From assembly GCF_964355755.1 (NCBI RefSeq), contig NC_092670.1, positions 39,853,795 through 39,917,794 on the forward strand: a DNA stretch of 64,000 nucleotides, in the 5' to 3' direction. This document shows positions 11,901-35,364 of this stretch, one piece after another. This stretch comes from Antedon mediterranea. Its lineage: Eukaryota; Echinodermata; Crinoidea; Comatulida; Antedonidae. The position numbers were made by a program, and so were the translations under genes. The notes beneath the pieces were generated by a model. That model was given only the letters and a program-made list of their open reading frames with translations. It did not search any database and had not been told where the DNA came from. Position 1 is the stretch's first letter; each line of letters opens with the position of its first letter.

Positions 11901-14534
11901 GAAACCAGAATTTAAAAGTCTCAAGCAAAAAAAAAACATAAAATAATATAATAAAACATAATTTTTAAAAATCTATTCAAAATTAACATAAAACTAATTT
12001 AAATTAATTATCGAGTTTCTTTTTCTAAGGTTTTTCTTTTCGTTGTCATACTTTTAATGATATCACCCTAGATACTATAACAGTATAATCATAGAGGTAT
12101 AGAAGCCTATACAATACACCACTGTAAACAAACATTTTTTAATACTAAAAATACTTGATATTTAGTTGAATTAGTGTACAGTAAGATAGAATTACAAAAT
12201 ACAGTTGGGGAAAAATATAATGTAACACTTGGTACTATAGTATAAAGTATAAATAGATTAAAACACTGTGCATTATAATTAGCATTCAGTAATATTAGGT
12301 ACAAAATTGAATTCTCTCATTGTACAGTAAATATCACTTAATTGTTAGGCAAACTACAGCAATATAAATAGATATTATAAAAACTGACAAATATAATAAG
12401 TGGAAGCACTATTGTCATAATTCCAATTGTTAATTCATAAATAGAATAAACAATAGGGAAAACTTGTTTGGAAATAAAGAAACGATTGTAAAAAAATCAT
12501 TATTGAAAAAAAATGGCAGTTGCAGCAAAACTTAGCATCCTCAGAGGTGAGTAATTGAGGAAGGAAGTGTTTGTAATAATATTACTAAAATGATAGCAGT
12601 AGAAGAATATGCAAGCAAGCAGTGCATCCATCAGAAGAAGAAAAAGCACTGTGTCATGCTACTATGTGCAATGCAACACGTGTGTACTGCACCTCACTAT
12701 AACAGGGTATTATTGTCTCACAAAAGACAAACAAAATAATAGGGCATTGTAGTGTCATTGTTCTGATAAACTCAAGTAAATAATTATAATAAATAATTAT
12801 TTGATTTGATAAGCGCACATATCCAACAAAGTAGAAACAAAAGTATGTCAACCTAAAAAACTTCAACATAAAGTTAATGTTTTATAAATGGCAGAAGTTA
12901 TTTAATGTGATTTTGACTGAAAAATGTTTTTGCAAAGTTTGATACATCAGGGGAGAAATGACAAACTAATACTTACTTCAACTAAAGCTCTGTCTACACA
13001 TCAAACTTTATGTGCCCATGAGATGATGTCATATCACTACCATATTTGGGCACATCACACTTTTTTTGTCAAACTAGTTTGATAGTGCAGACAGAGCTAA
13101 TAATACTAAAACTGAAAAAATATGAAACATAGAAATAGGCAAATTTTCTAATGTATGCACTTAGTATGTCGCAAGATTGTGAAATAAAGTTACAGAAAAA
13201 TGAACAACATAAATAATTTTTAAAAGTTTATTGAATATTGAATTATAGGACAGACCATGAGTCACTACTTAAATGTAGAAGGGCTGGGCTGGCCATTAAT
13301 TAGCTTCGAGGTGAACTTAGTTTATACTTATTTGACCATCAAACTAAATACTGTAGTGAAGTCAATTTAATAAATCAAATGGAAATTTACTGAACAATAC
13401 TATAATATAATATAGGCCTAATGCAATAGTGAACAAAAGTTAACATTATAATGGACCAAACCATTCTACTGTCAGTAGGCTATTGCAGTATTTATTTATT
13501 TATTCTTTATATCGAATGATGCTTTCAGTGCTAAAGATTTCCAAAGTGGTTCAGTAGAGAAACATTAACAATATAATGAAAATAATTAAAAGACAACAAA
13601 GTAATTTACATTATTAAACACAAATTTTTACAAAAAGTTTACTATCTACAAAACAAGTACTAACTAAATTTTACTGCTTATGCAATTATTAGCAACATCA
13701 TGAGGTAATTAATTAAACACATGGGTTAGTAATAGTATAGTCACTGCCTAATAAACTTATGAACAAAAACAAACTAAAATAATACAATGCATTACATAAT
13801 AAAAAGTGTAGTTATTGCACAGTCAAATTATTTGGCATGATCCCAATCCATTAAAAAAGCAAACAGAGAGGTAGAAATACCAACATTTTGAAAACACATC
13901 TTTTCAATCCAATAAATAAATAATGTTATATATATGTGAAAAATTTAACTCTGGAGTATTTTTGTTGGATAACTTGAACTTAAAGTGGATGGTCTTCAAA
14001 TCAATCCTCTGTCAGTTGACAAATCGATTTTACAACAAGAAAAGGAACAATAGAAAGAAGGATTTTAACATTTAAAACCATTTATTAATTTTACAGTAGC
14101 CTAGGCCTAAATAACAATACAAATAATATAATTAATACATATGTCATGCATGCCTTATCCTGTACCTTATATATAGGCCTGTCATCACCAGAGACTAAAC
14201 GAAAGTAGCTATAGGCCTAGCCCACCTCCTCTAGGTCTAGCCTCCTCTAAGTCTAGGCCTAGCCTCTGAGGCCAGCTAGGCTAGCCTGCCTAGCCTAGTT
14301 GGCCTTGTAAGTTTAAGTAGATATTTACGTTAAATTAACTGTTTTAGCAGGTAGGCCTAGCCTAGCCTAGGCTACAGTTGTATTATACATAAATTACAAA
14401 TTACCTATAATATCTCCTAACTCGTAATCATCTCTTTTATTGGGCCACGGTACATTTTGGACAGGAGGTGTTGCAGCGACTCCGCCACCTTCCGCCATGA
14501 TGAACCAAGTTGCATTTGGTTGTTGTGAAGACAT
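5974..14534 (-). CDS. OXSR1: Serine/threonine kinase OSR1/SPAK (WNK effector), complete
   Basis: Twelve exons on the minus strand keep phase throughout: 14405-14534, 11524-11636, 10953-11061, 10473-10614, 9803-9968, 9110-9211, 8325-8458, 7888-8002, 7427-7758, 6825-6946, 6394-6455, 5974-6042. They give 531 aa, close to human OSR1 (527) and SPAK (545). Visible are the glycine loop GHGATAYV, catalytic lysine in [11 protein letters not shown] (about residue 66), HRD (164-166), DFG (184-186), the activation-loop threonine in [14 protein letters not shown] (about 205), the regulatory serine region GRSPRVK, and the C-terminal CCT domain ([18 protein letters not shown] ... [10 protein letters not shown]). 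In the family, WNK kinases phosphorylate the loop threonine, and the CCT domain docks RFxV motifs of WNKs and of NKCC/KCC ion cotransporters, controlling cell volume. The first ATG is at 14534; a second in-frame ATG at 14498 (MAEGGG) may be the real start. Vertebrate OSR1 and SPAK arose by duplication, so this gene may represent the unduplicated ancestor of both. Confidence 0.93.
6628..6770 (-). mobile_element. Fold-back family A, copy 3
   Basis: A full-length copy lies in the intron between the last CCT-domain exons of the OSR1 gene. Both ends are present; the left one has lost two bases (AAGATCTGTCTACAC). Confidence 0.85.
7150..7417 (-). mobile_element. tRNA-derived SINE with triplicated B-box segment
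   Basis: Read on the minus strand, it begins GGAGCTGTAGCTTGGTGGTT, which fits a pol III A box, and continues to GGGGTTCAATCCTGA, a B box. The segment AATCCTGACCTAGTGCC then occurs three times in a row. The tail (TAAACTATCTC-like, then GGATGCGTATGAC) matches the SINE copy at 27300-27490. It lies in the OSR1 intron next to the exon ending at 7427. Confidence 0.7.
8048..8305. mobile_element. Dispersed repeat, SINE-like or LINE-tail-like
   Basis: The block opens with AAGAAAGGGTAAAGCT, which is also present at 1509-1524, and contains GGTGGCCAGTTCCTTTCCACG and CCAGGTACCCATTTACAACTG. This has the look of a conserved deuterostome SINE body, but ends and copy number cannot be set from this window. 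It lies in an OSR1 intron. Confidence 0.4.
8486..8631. repeat. 29-bp minisatellite, 5 copies
   Basis: The unit contains ATGGATGGTAATACAGAACA and is repeated five times with at most one or two changes per copy, inside an OSR1 intron. Confidence 0.9.
8676..8809 (-). mobile_element. Fold-back family A, copy 4
   Basis: Both ends are intact and the middle is slightly shortened (TGTGACAAAAATATAAATGGACATG). It sits 45 bp from the 29-bp minisatellite in the same OSR1 intron. Confidence 0.85.
9700..9800. repeat. G-rich low-complexity tract next to a splice donor
   Basis: GTTGTTGAGGGGGGATGGGG and close variants are repeated about four times. The tract ends at the donor of the OSR1 exon that carries the DFG motif (exon end at 9803), so its C-rich transcript strand directly follows that exon. 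Confidence 0.7.
10132..10300 (+). mobile_element. Fold-back family A, copy 5
   Basis: It is full length in the OSR1 intron between the HRD-end and DFG exons. The left end has a 2-bp insertion (CTGTCTAGACACTATC) and the right end has drifted (AGGGTAGGCAAGGCTTTA). Confidence 0.85.
10753..10918 (-). mobile_element. Fold-back family A, copy 6
   Basis: A full-length copy lies 34 bp before the OSR1 exon at 10953. Its middle carries an extra CTTACCACTACTGTATATGG segment. Confidence 0.85.
12983..13100 (-). mobile_element. Fold-back family A, copy 7, short
   Basis: It has both ends but an internal deletion joins CTTTATGTGCCC to ATGAGATGATGTCATATC. It lies in the large first intron of the OSR1 gene. 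Confidence 0.8.
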
Positions 14535-15517
14535 TTGGACCCGTATAAAATTAATTAATTACCGCCACCGTGCCACCACCGTGTGTCGGTCGTTTCGTAC
14601 CTGATCGCTTGTACGTTACTTCTGCTCCCCGCTTTTGGTTTCGTTTACGCATGTCCACAAATATACGTCATACTGTATATCAGATCGTTCGCGGCGGCGA
14701 ATCGGCTCTCAGTCTCTCATAGTAGATATAGCCTACTTTTATTGTCACATAATAATTATAAAATGTGGGACTCAGCTCCCCGTTACATTCGTAATAAAAA
14801 ACACCATGTAAAAACATCAATACAATTCGATATAAGTCAAATACCTTGTAGGCCTATCGTACAGTTCATCGTCGTACTATTATATTTATAGTAGGGCCTA
14901 CCTATGTTTGTACTAAAATTAAGATCATACTTAGTATGATCTAAGTTAAATAAAAATTCTATGAAATCAAAATTGTCAAAAATCTGTCGTCCCAATAACT
15001 ACTAGCCAATCAAACAGAACATGCGCATAACTCAAATACCACATGCGCCCAATTGTCTCGCAAGAGAAGTCTGATAAAACAATATAAAAACATTAGCAAA
15101 ATATTAATCGTTTAAAATAATATTGGTTTTAATGATTGTCAATTAGTTTATTGTTGAAATTACTACAACAATAATTAGTATGACGTCATCATTACGTATA
15201 GAATAAGGCAGCTGAATTTAAGATTAATTTTGATCTCTGTAAGATATGACCGTCCTGATGTAAACGGTATATAGAAGATGTCACTCAGACACCTGCTGAA
15301 CAATATACCGTTTCTGCAAGTCGATAACATTTTCTTAATACTTCGATTTCTATCATCAACCCAAACAAGATGAATGATAATTGTTTCATAAGCTCAAATA
15401 ATAACAAAGCACTTATGACGTATGATATATAGTTTCTATGCCAACGTGAGTGCGAATGCTTTTTGACCAATCAGAAGTAGGTGTACTGCGAGTGAACCCT
15501 GATGTTGGTTGTAAAGT

Positions 15518-15524
15518 TATAAAA
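15518..15524 (+). promoter_or_regulatory. TATA box of the MCH-like peptide gene
   Basis: TATAAAA lies about 80 bp upstream of a good donor (CGGTAACC|gtaagt at 15604/15605). This suggests a non-coding first exon of roughly 15548-15604. It is about 1 kb from the divergently transcribed OSR1 start. Confidence 0.5.
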
Positions 15525-15718
15525 AGTGAATTGGGAGCATTTCATTAGAAATTGAGTAAGGGTTTGGTTAGGTTCGGTAACCACTGGAGGAACGGACGGT
15601 AACCGTAAGTAATTTTGCTTATTTTGTTCATTATTATTTGAAGTAAAATTATTAAATTGTCATCCTTGTGAGGTAAGTATATACATATTTTACAACTTGA
15701 TGTAGCCGATGCACAATA

Positions 15719-15870
15719 CAGCTCTGTCTACACTATCAAACTAGTTTGAAACAAAAAAAAGGTACCGGTAGTGATGCTCAAATGATGTGGTAGTGATATG
15801 ACATCATCATGTCCATATGGGCACATCATATTTTTCACATAAAGTAGTTTGATAGTATAGACAAGGCTTA
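15719..15870 (+). mobile_element. Fold-back family A, copy 8
   Basis: It lies in the 5'-UTR intron of the MCH-like peptide gene. The middle is altered (GGTACCGGTAGTGATGC replaces the usual GTGTGATGTGCCC). Confidence 0.8.
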
Positions 15871-16117
15871 ACGGACTGTTAAAATATAGTTTGGAAGTAA
15901 AGCTTTACAATTTTATATAATAAATTAGGTTACACATAAGTTGTTTTTTTGCGATAATAATATTAAGCGATTGTATCAAAGTGTCCGAAAACAAGGACTT
16001 AATCCACACTCTCCACCGTCACATTTTTTAACTATTGCTAGAATATTATCAGATGGATTTAACGAAATATACCAATTGAATTGAACGTTTTTGTTTTCAT
16101 TTAATTATAGACTAAAA

Positions 16118-17910
16118 ATGCAAAAGTTAGTGCTACTCTGCCTTGTTATCATGATAGTGGCGGCAAGCGCGGTATTTGCAGCAGCAGCAGACGACTGGTC
16201 TTTGCCGCCTAAATTTGACGATAGACCCCTCACTGATGCTACCGCGGCTGAGGCAACTAAGGTTAGTATCACCAATTAACCATACTAGGTCACAGTGTGA
16301 TAACCTAAATAATGCAGCATTCGTTCACTTTGTATGTGTCTTAATATAGTTCACCACCTAAATAATGCAGCATTCATTCACTTTGTATGTGTCTTAATAT
16401 AGTTCACCACCTCCAGAGGTTTAAATTGGAATTCTGAATCGTTTCTATATATTTCCTAATTTGTGAAAACACATGGTTTAAAGAGACTGTAATGACTGTC
16501 AAATAATCATTCTGTCGAATTTTATTCTATTACCATCATACACTATAGTGGTCTTTTTATTGTTATTGACGGTGAGTTTAGTATACTATTAATTCAAATG
16601 CGCTTCTGTTCTGTTTCATTTGTTTAAAACGTATCAATTAAATTAATTAAGCCTTGGTTGCCACGTCGTGAACGTAACGCGATGCAGCGACGTAGGCGCA
16701 ACGCAATTTGACCACAATCACAAGCAACAATTCGGAAGACCCATCTTGGTCAAATTACTTGCATTACGTCTAAAGCTCTGTCTACACTATCAAACTTTAT
16801 GTGACAAAAAAAGTGGTGTGCCCACGTCACTACCATATTTGGGCATATCACCACCATATTTGGGCACATCACACTTTTTTTTTGTCAAACAAGTTTGATA
16901 GTGTAGACATGCAGAGCTTAAGTGACAACGAAGCTTTATTTATTAAATAAAGCGCTATGTCGATATTTGAATTCAAGTTTGTAAACATTTTTTAAAGGAT
17001 AATGTTGGTTCACATACATCCACTATCCTGAAGCGAAGCAGGAACTCATCCGTGCGTCTTGTTCCCTGTATGGACTGGCTTCGAAAAAGATGGCGATATT
17101 GCTGGGTTAGATCAAAGGTATTTTAATCTATTTAAAGAATTACTTGCACCCACGTAAGCATTATAGATGAAATTAAAGAAGTTTCTCTAAATGAAAATAA
17201 TCTCAAATGTTATTAAGTTACTAATTTTCCTATGAAAACACTTTCATTTCCATAATAGACCCTATCACTTCCTTTAGATTGCACGACTTTGAAATCTTTA
17301 TTTAACATGTAATTCATTTTCGTTGAGATAACGAGAGAGAAGGCAACAAAACACAGTTAAATTAACCAAATTCAATCTAAAGATGAGGAAAACCAAACCG
17401 TCCAATGGGATTGTTAAACCGCGTGAATATGCTGATGCTGCTTCCTCTCGTCCGTTTGAGCGTACCCCAACGCCTCTCATGAGAACGCGTTAAACGGAGT
17501 ATGTTCGCACGGATAACGCGTTAAATAAACTGATTCACGTATTTAGCACATGCGCAGGGGAAATGGTTACCGTTTGGTAACCAACATTTGTAACCTGCGA
17601 TAATTAACCCCATTGCGTATAATGTAAAGGAAAGATTGGAATAATTCGAATTAAACTTAATACATTTGAATTATTTGCCAAGCGGCCAATAAAATACAAT
17701 ATACCGCAACAACATTTCTTATTTTGCTTCATTAATTATCCAGTAACTCATTGTGATAAAACTAATGCATTTTAGTCCATAACAACCCATCAAAACTTTA
17801 TGCATTTCCATGATACGTTTAATATCATCATCTTCATCTAGACATCATCAAATTATTAAAATTTAAATAAAAAGTATGTTTAATGATTTTTGTCATTTCA
17901 GTCAAGCTAA
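16118..17910 (+). CDS. Secreted neuropeptide-type precursor, MCH-like, 90 aa
   Basis: Coding exons 16118-16261, 16998-17117 and 17902-17910 all join in phase 0 (AAG|gttagt, aaag|GAT, AAAG|gtattt, ttcag|TCAAGCTAA). Residues 1-24 form a clear signal peptide (MQKLVLLCLVIMIVAASAVF...). A dibasic LKR site at 59-61 precedes a 29-residue C-terminal peptide containing PCMDWLRKRWRYCWV, with cysteines at 72 and 83. Melanin-concentrating hormone (MCH) precursors have this layout: the peptide is at the extreme C-terminus after a dibasic site, with CM near the first cysteine, RVYRPCW at the second, and a disulfide ring. Here the ring would hold ten residues instead of MCH's eight, and it contains an RKR that could be cut. 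Hence a peptide hormone is well supported, and the MCH relationship is an inference. Alternatives are a urotensin-like or lineage-specific cyclic peptide. A TATA-driven non-coding exon precedes it. Confidence 0.68.
16296..16412. repeat. Direct duplication of about 52 bp
   Basis: The block AATAATGCAGCATTCRTTCA ... TATAGTTCACCACCT occurs twice in tandem with one difference, in the intron after the signal-peptide exon. Confidence 0.85.
16649..16938. mobile_element. Fold-back family B, copy 2, split by a family A insertion
   Basis: The left part runs from GCCTTGGTTGCCACGTC through TTGACCACAATCACAAGC to CTTGCATTACGT. It resumes after 16920 as AGTGACAACGAAGCTTTA. The interruption is the family A copy at 16771-16920. 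Confidence 0.75.
16771..16920 (-). mobile_element. Fold-back family A, copy 9, nested in family B
   Basis: Both ends are complete. The middle carries two CACCATATTTGGGCA modules. It sits inside the right arm of a family B element, 78 bp before an exon of the MCH-like gene. Confidence 0.85.
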
Positions 17911-18102
17911 ACGCAATAACAGCATTCAACAACTCCTAACCCGACACAGTCCGATATCCTGGTAGCGATCCAAAGAGAATAGGAGGCGAACATTGTCAAA
18001 GAAAAAAACACACTATCAGGATTGAACCCGAAACCGTACAAATACAACTCATGAATGTAACCCAATAGAAGCCAAAGGAGCAGTTACGCGTTTGTGCCTG
18101 TC

Positions 18103-18259
18103 TAAGCTTGGTTCCCACTAGAATGTAAAGCAAGGACGTCAACGCAACGCAAGCGTGTTGACCAATGAGAAGCGACAGTTCGAATAATCCCTCGCTTGTG
18201 ATTGGTCAACTTCACGTTGCATTACGTCCTTGTGTTGCTACTCTAGTGGAGCTAAGCAT
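18103..18259. mobile_element. Fold-back family B, copy 3
   Basis: The left end AAGCTTGGTTCCCACTAG is intact and the right end is decayed (CTCTAGTGGAGCTAAGC). The core is inverted relative to copy 1 (TTGACCAATGAGAAGCGAC first, then GTGATTGGTCAA). Confidence 0.7.
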
Positions 18260-19360
18260 TTCCTTATCGCCTTTATTTTAGTTTTTTGTTTTTCTAGTTC
18301 TAATCGACTAATTATGATTTTGAACATTTTGTAGGCATATAAGACGGTATATTTAAGGTTGTAAAGAATCATGTACAGATAAACCGTTCGGTGCCCATTT
18401 ATCAGTTAAGTGTATTTTATGCATTAAAATAAGCTTCTTTAAACTAAGATGCGATTGCGATTTTTTGTGTGCATTCATCTGAAATGTGAATCTCACGTTC
18501 ACACGCTCGAACCCATTACATCGGTGGAAATGATAAAAAAAAAACCGGCGGAGAGGCGTTCACATAAAATCCGTGATACAGTCCACAATTTCCGGAATCC
18601 GGGGGAGGAGGGGGGTGTTCCTGTAAGCAAGGTAATTTAATAAAAGGATGCCGAGTTCCGGAGATCAAAGGCTTTATCTGTGGTTGCGACACGATCAGTT
18701 CCACGCTCCTTAGCAGACACCGCGCGCCGCGGAATGTGTATAGTACTGTATAGTACAGTACTGTTGGTATTTATTACAGTTAGGCATAAGATCAAATGAC
18801 CGTAGCGTGTTTCCTATCTTGGCAAGGCGAGCTCAGTTTCCTGTAATTAGATTTTCCTTGCTGTAAGCATATCGACTATAACTTATCAAGCTAATGTGTT
18901 GTTCAAATAATCAGTGCTGTAATTTTAGGCGATATTCTTTTGTCAATGAAATAGTGAATGAATGACGAATATATCATGCACAATGCGACTGTAATTAATG
19001 AACCTAGATTTATACTGCAATTGTTTCAGTAGTCATTTAAAGTTTGTGTCCGCACAACAATAGAAGGTGACAGTTTAAGATTTGACATTAAGTTGAGTTA
19101 TTTACTTAACCGGTGACAGTAAACAACATCGCCATCTGCAACAACAAGTTTTTAATCTTTGTTCTCAATGGTATAACGTGTATCGATCGGTCTAATAATA
19201 GTAAATAGCTTAAAAATCAAAACAATGTGTCTTAGGCTATAGAAAACAAAAACAGTCAGATGGGTTTGATGAATGAACAATCAATAACGTAGGTACTAAC
19301 TTGCTAAATATTAGTATAGTATTTTGAAATAGGTTGAGAGCGCGTGGCACATAAACACAA

Positions 19361-19604
19361 TGTTGACGCGCGTACAAACCCTGTATCATTATCAGTGTTC
19401 CAACGCGCGCGTACGAAAGAAGTACCATTATTTTTAGGGTTTCAACGCGTGCGCGTACAATAGTTGTACCATTATTATCGGTGTTTCAACGCACGCGTAC
19501 GAAAGTACCATTTTTATCAGTGTTTCGACGCGCGCGCGTACGAAAGAAATACCATTTTTTACAGTGTTTCGACGCGCGCGTATAAAAACCTGTACCATTA
19601 TTAT
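19361..19604. repeat. CG-rich 40-45 bp tandem repeat, 6 units
   Basis: Each unit has TTTCRACGCGCGCGTACGAA followed by TACCATTATTATC or a close variant. The six units alternate a CpG-dense half (CGCGCGCG) and an AT-rich half, in a region otherwise poor in CpG. Confidence 0.8.
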
Positions 19605-20867
19605 CCCTTTTCATTCACAGACCAAAAAAAAAACCCCCAAAAATATAATTTTTCAACGAAAAAATCTCTATAAACTCTATAGTACTTGATCATTACTACT
19701 GGTATATTATTCGTTTACATTTTGTTACTATTCATAATAATATTTTTACTGCGTCACTTTCAGTTACGATATTTTCATAAGACTTAAAGATAAGATAACT
19801 TTTAAGACTCACATTAATAATTGATAGATGTTTTGAGGCAGATTCTACAGTAGTAAAAATAAATGAACGTTCAATAATCATTTAACATGCTAAACCAGAA
19901 GTGTTGAATTACTTGAAACAACAAACTTTGTAGTGCAACATTTTACAACGCATGATAAACTACATATGGTCAGTGACATCGACAGACATGTGACCAACAC
20001 ATTCAAACCCCCAGCTCGCAAAACCAAATTAAGATTACCCGAAACCGATCCACAAGGGGTTTACGCTTTGAATGAAGAGCCTATACATTGATGTAAACAA
20101 GTAAACACGTTTTACCTTTGTGGTTTGACTGACAACAATGTATACATAATAAATCATTAGATAAAAGTGAAATATTTTAATGACTCATAAACTAAAGCAT
20201 CATCATCACAATTTTTATCACCTCGCTACTCTAAGGAATTAATCATTTGTTTTCTTGAAATAATAATTTGTCAGGCTTAGCAATTTTAGAAAATGTACAG
20301 ACATAAAGAGTAAAGATTTTAGTCTAGAAAAACCTGTTTTTTTTTTTTTTGGATTAATGAACGTCAGTTGACCTTATAGCGCTCATGTTTTACTCAATCA
20401 ATAAAACATAAGTTTATTCGGATTCGATCACAATTTTTGCTGTACAACTAATAAAGTTTCGAGTCAACAATATTAGTGTTGAAATATTAAATCCAAGCAA
20501 ATGCTCAAATGCTTCTGAGCTTTCGAACAGAAAGACTTTTCCTCTCAACATTGGAAAAGAAATATATTGAAATCAGATTGAATTTTGGTATAAAAATGCA
20601 CAAATGAAAGATGCCAAAAATAATAGTAATAGTTCATTCTTATATAGCGCATATAAGCAAGCTGCCAATGTGCTGAACATTATTACCCCGGTCATTGTTT
20701 GGATCAAACACGTATGGAACATACTCCCATAATAATTCAGCTAGTAATCAGCGCAAAGAACACAATCATTAACAACATTCTTAGCTTGATTACCATCTGC
20801 AACAAAATGATTGCATTTACTTGTGGTCTGGTTTCTGTAACCCCCAGGTATTCAGTTTCTATTGCTC

Positions 20868-20998
20868 TAAAGCTCTGTCTAAACTATTAAAAAAGTGTAA
20901 TGGTCCCAAATATGGTAGTGATATGACATCATCATGTCCATATATGGTCACATCACATTTTTGTCACATAAAGTTTGATAGTGTAGACAGAGTGTTAT
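20868..20998 (+). mobile_element. Fold-back family A, copy 10
   Basis: It ends 47 bp past the PRPF40A stop codon, so on the minus strand it probably forms most of that gene's 3' untranslated region. The left end is slightly altered (CTGTCTAAACTATTAAAA). Confidence 0.8.
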
Positions 20999-21044
20999 AG
21001 CCTCCATGGCGTTGTAGGAGAGACACCACTATTGGTACAGCAGT

Positions 21045-33552
<12,508 letters not shown>

Positions 33553-33720
33553 CGAAGTTATTATTAATTAAATTCACTCTCTGTTACACTACTTTTCGAT
33601 AATGCAGCCGCGCCGGTGAATCGACGCCGAAACGTAACCACCATGTTCTCTTGTTGTAGAGTAGAGGGCGGCAAACAAACAAACAAACAAGAATGTATGG
33701 CGCGCGAGTAGAGTCTTCTG
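33553..33720 (-). promoter_or_regulatory. Probable PRPF40A 5' UTR and promoter
   Basis: Directly upstream of the ATG-only exon the sequence is locally CpG-richer (GCAGCCGCGCCGGTGAATCG) than the surrounding AT-rich DNA, and no TATA box is seen. This fits a housekeeping start region; the transcription start cannot be placed. Confidence 0.35.
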
Positions 33721-35156
33721 TTGTCTGTTGTCATGCTCTCTTGTTGTGCACATGCAATCGGTAGGCCTATTACAATAATTATTATACTGTATTATCTTAT
33801 ACGCTGTCGTTATTTTTCAAATCCGAGCATATTCAAGCCAAGACAAATAATCCGATTTTTTTTATGATATTCAGTGTTCATTACCGTCCTGTTATTGGCG
33901 AATTTATTTTGCTGTTGGTTGGATTTGGAAATAAATAAAATAAAATAAATATTACTGTGTCCGAACCTCGTCATCTTTTCCAAGAGCTTGTGAGTGTTTT
34001 TACCATTGCTAGGCTATAGGCCCACAGGTCATTAAAACTTCGGATAACTGTAAATTTTCTCAAAGTTAAATAAGTACTCAAAATACCATTCACAAAATAT
34101 ATTTATTATTTATGTGCATTTTGTTTTTTTTTTTCAAACAAAACAATATTCATACATGGTGTATATACATTTTATTAAAAAGTAAATATATGCATAATTA
34201 ATTACCAATAAAAACATCAAAACAGTTCGACAATTAGGTCGTACACAGAGTTTCGTTTATATTCAAGCTTTAAACTATAAGGCCAGTTGATAGTGACACT
34301 ATTCAAGATTCAAGAAATTGTATTGGTCCACTTTAAAATGGAAATTCATTTTGATTGGCATAATTAAGACAATAAAACAACAACAAAACATACATCAAAT
34401 TGCGAAAGACAATGTTAAAATACCATTTTATGTTAAAAAACTAGCTTGAATAAAAGTTAGCAGTAGGCCTATTCGGTTAGATTAGGTTAATGTTTTATTT
34501 CTGACATTTTCTGAGAATAGATAAAATTAGAGAAAAGTAAAGTTACATAAAATTAAATAAATCACTGACATTATGATATATGAAATAAGTAATTGAAGAG
34601 ATTTTATTAGGCATCAATATCAGTTCTTGAATCTAAGGGGAACTAGAGTTCTGATCCTCTGGTCAAAACTTACTCAAGTTCTACCTTAGCAAATTACGTA
34701 ATCGATACAAAGCAATAATATTATGATTCCTATTTTCAAAATATAGGCCTAATACAATAAAATAATTTATGCTTCGTGTGCAAAAAAAAAATAATGTAAA
34801 CCAAAATTAGATATAAATGGTGGTCGTTTTAACAAACGTTATAGCCTACTCTTGATTACAATTCAATTTGAATCGATTATTAAATTTAAAATTCAATTTG
34901 TGATTGCTCCTGGTGTGTGATTGGATGTTAACATAGAGGACTCGAGTTGTGCGCGTGATAAAGAGATTACCATAACAACGGATTAAGTGCACTAATCACA
35001 TAAAGAGATTGGTTGTTAGACAAAACGTTGAAGTGGTCGATTATTACAATCCTCCGACCTATAATGGTGTTTATCAAATTCGTTAAAAGGAATTGCATTC
35101 TAGTACAAAAAATAAACCACAATGAAATATAGAAAATTAGCAGAAGTTTTTTCACT
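33721..35156. other. Intergenic stretch upstream of PRPF40A
   Basis: No gene seen. Around 34310-34440, TTCAAGAAATTGTATTGGTC and a following A-rich stretch look like the 3' tail of a truncated LINE. Confidence 0.35.
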
Positions 35157-35320
35157 TAAAGCTCTGTCTACACTATCAAATTATTTGCCAACACAATGTG
35201 ATGTGCCGAGGATGGACATGATGATGTCATATCACTACCATATTTGTAAATATCACTACCGTATTTTGAGCACATTATACTTTTTTTGTCAAACTAGTTT
35301 GATAGTTTAAACAGAGCCTA
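35157..35320 (-). mobile_element. Fold-back family A, copy 18
   Basis: It is full length and lies 45 bp beyond the stop codon of the orphan gene, so it may form that gene's 3' UTR. The left arm is shortened (AAATTATTTGCCAACACAATG). Confidence 0.8.
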
Positions 35321-35364
35321 AGACGAGTCGCTTAAAACCTCATCCACGTGTTCTTCTAACCTGG

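Larger units (their letters stand above)
17911..21044. other. Intergenic region between peptide gene and PRPF40A 3' end
   Basis: No further gene is recognised. Besides the elements listed separately, it holds a CG-rich spot at 18715-18740 followed by a palindrome built from AGTACTGTATAGTACAGTACT-like sequence near 18740-18762. A T/A-rich LINE-tail-like segment (CTTATATAGCGCATATAAGC) lies near 20635. Confidence 0.4.

Noticed and set aside
18449-18704. Overlapping short open frames on both strands with a Pro/Gly run
   Set aside because: Caused by a GGGGGAGGAGGGG tract; no splice sites or domain support.
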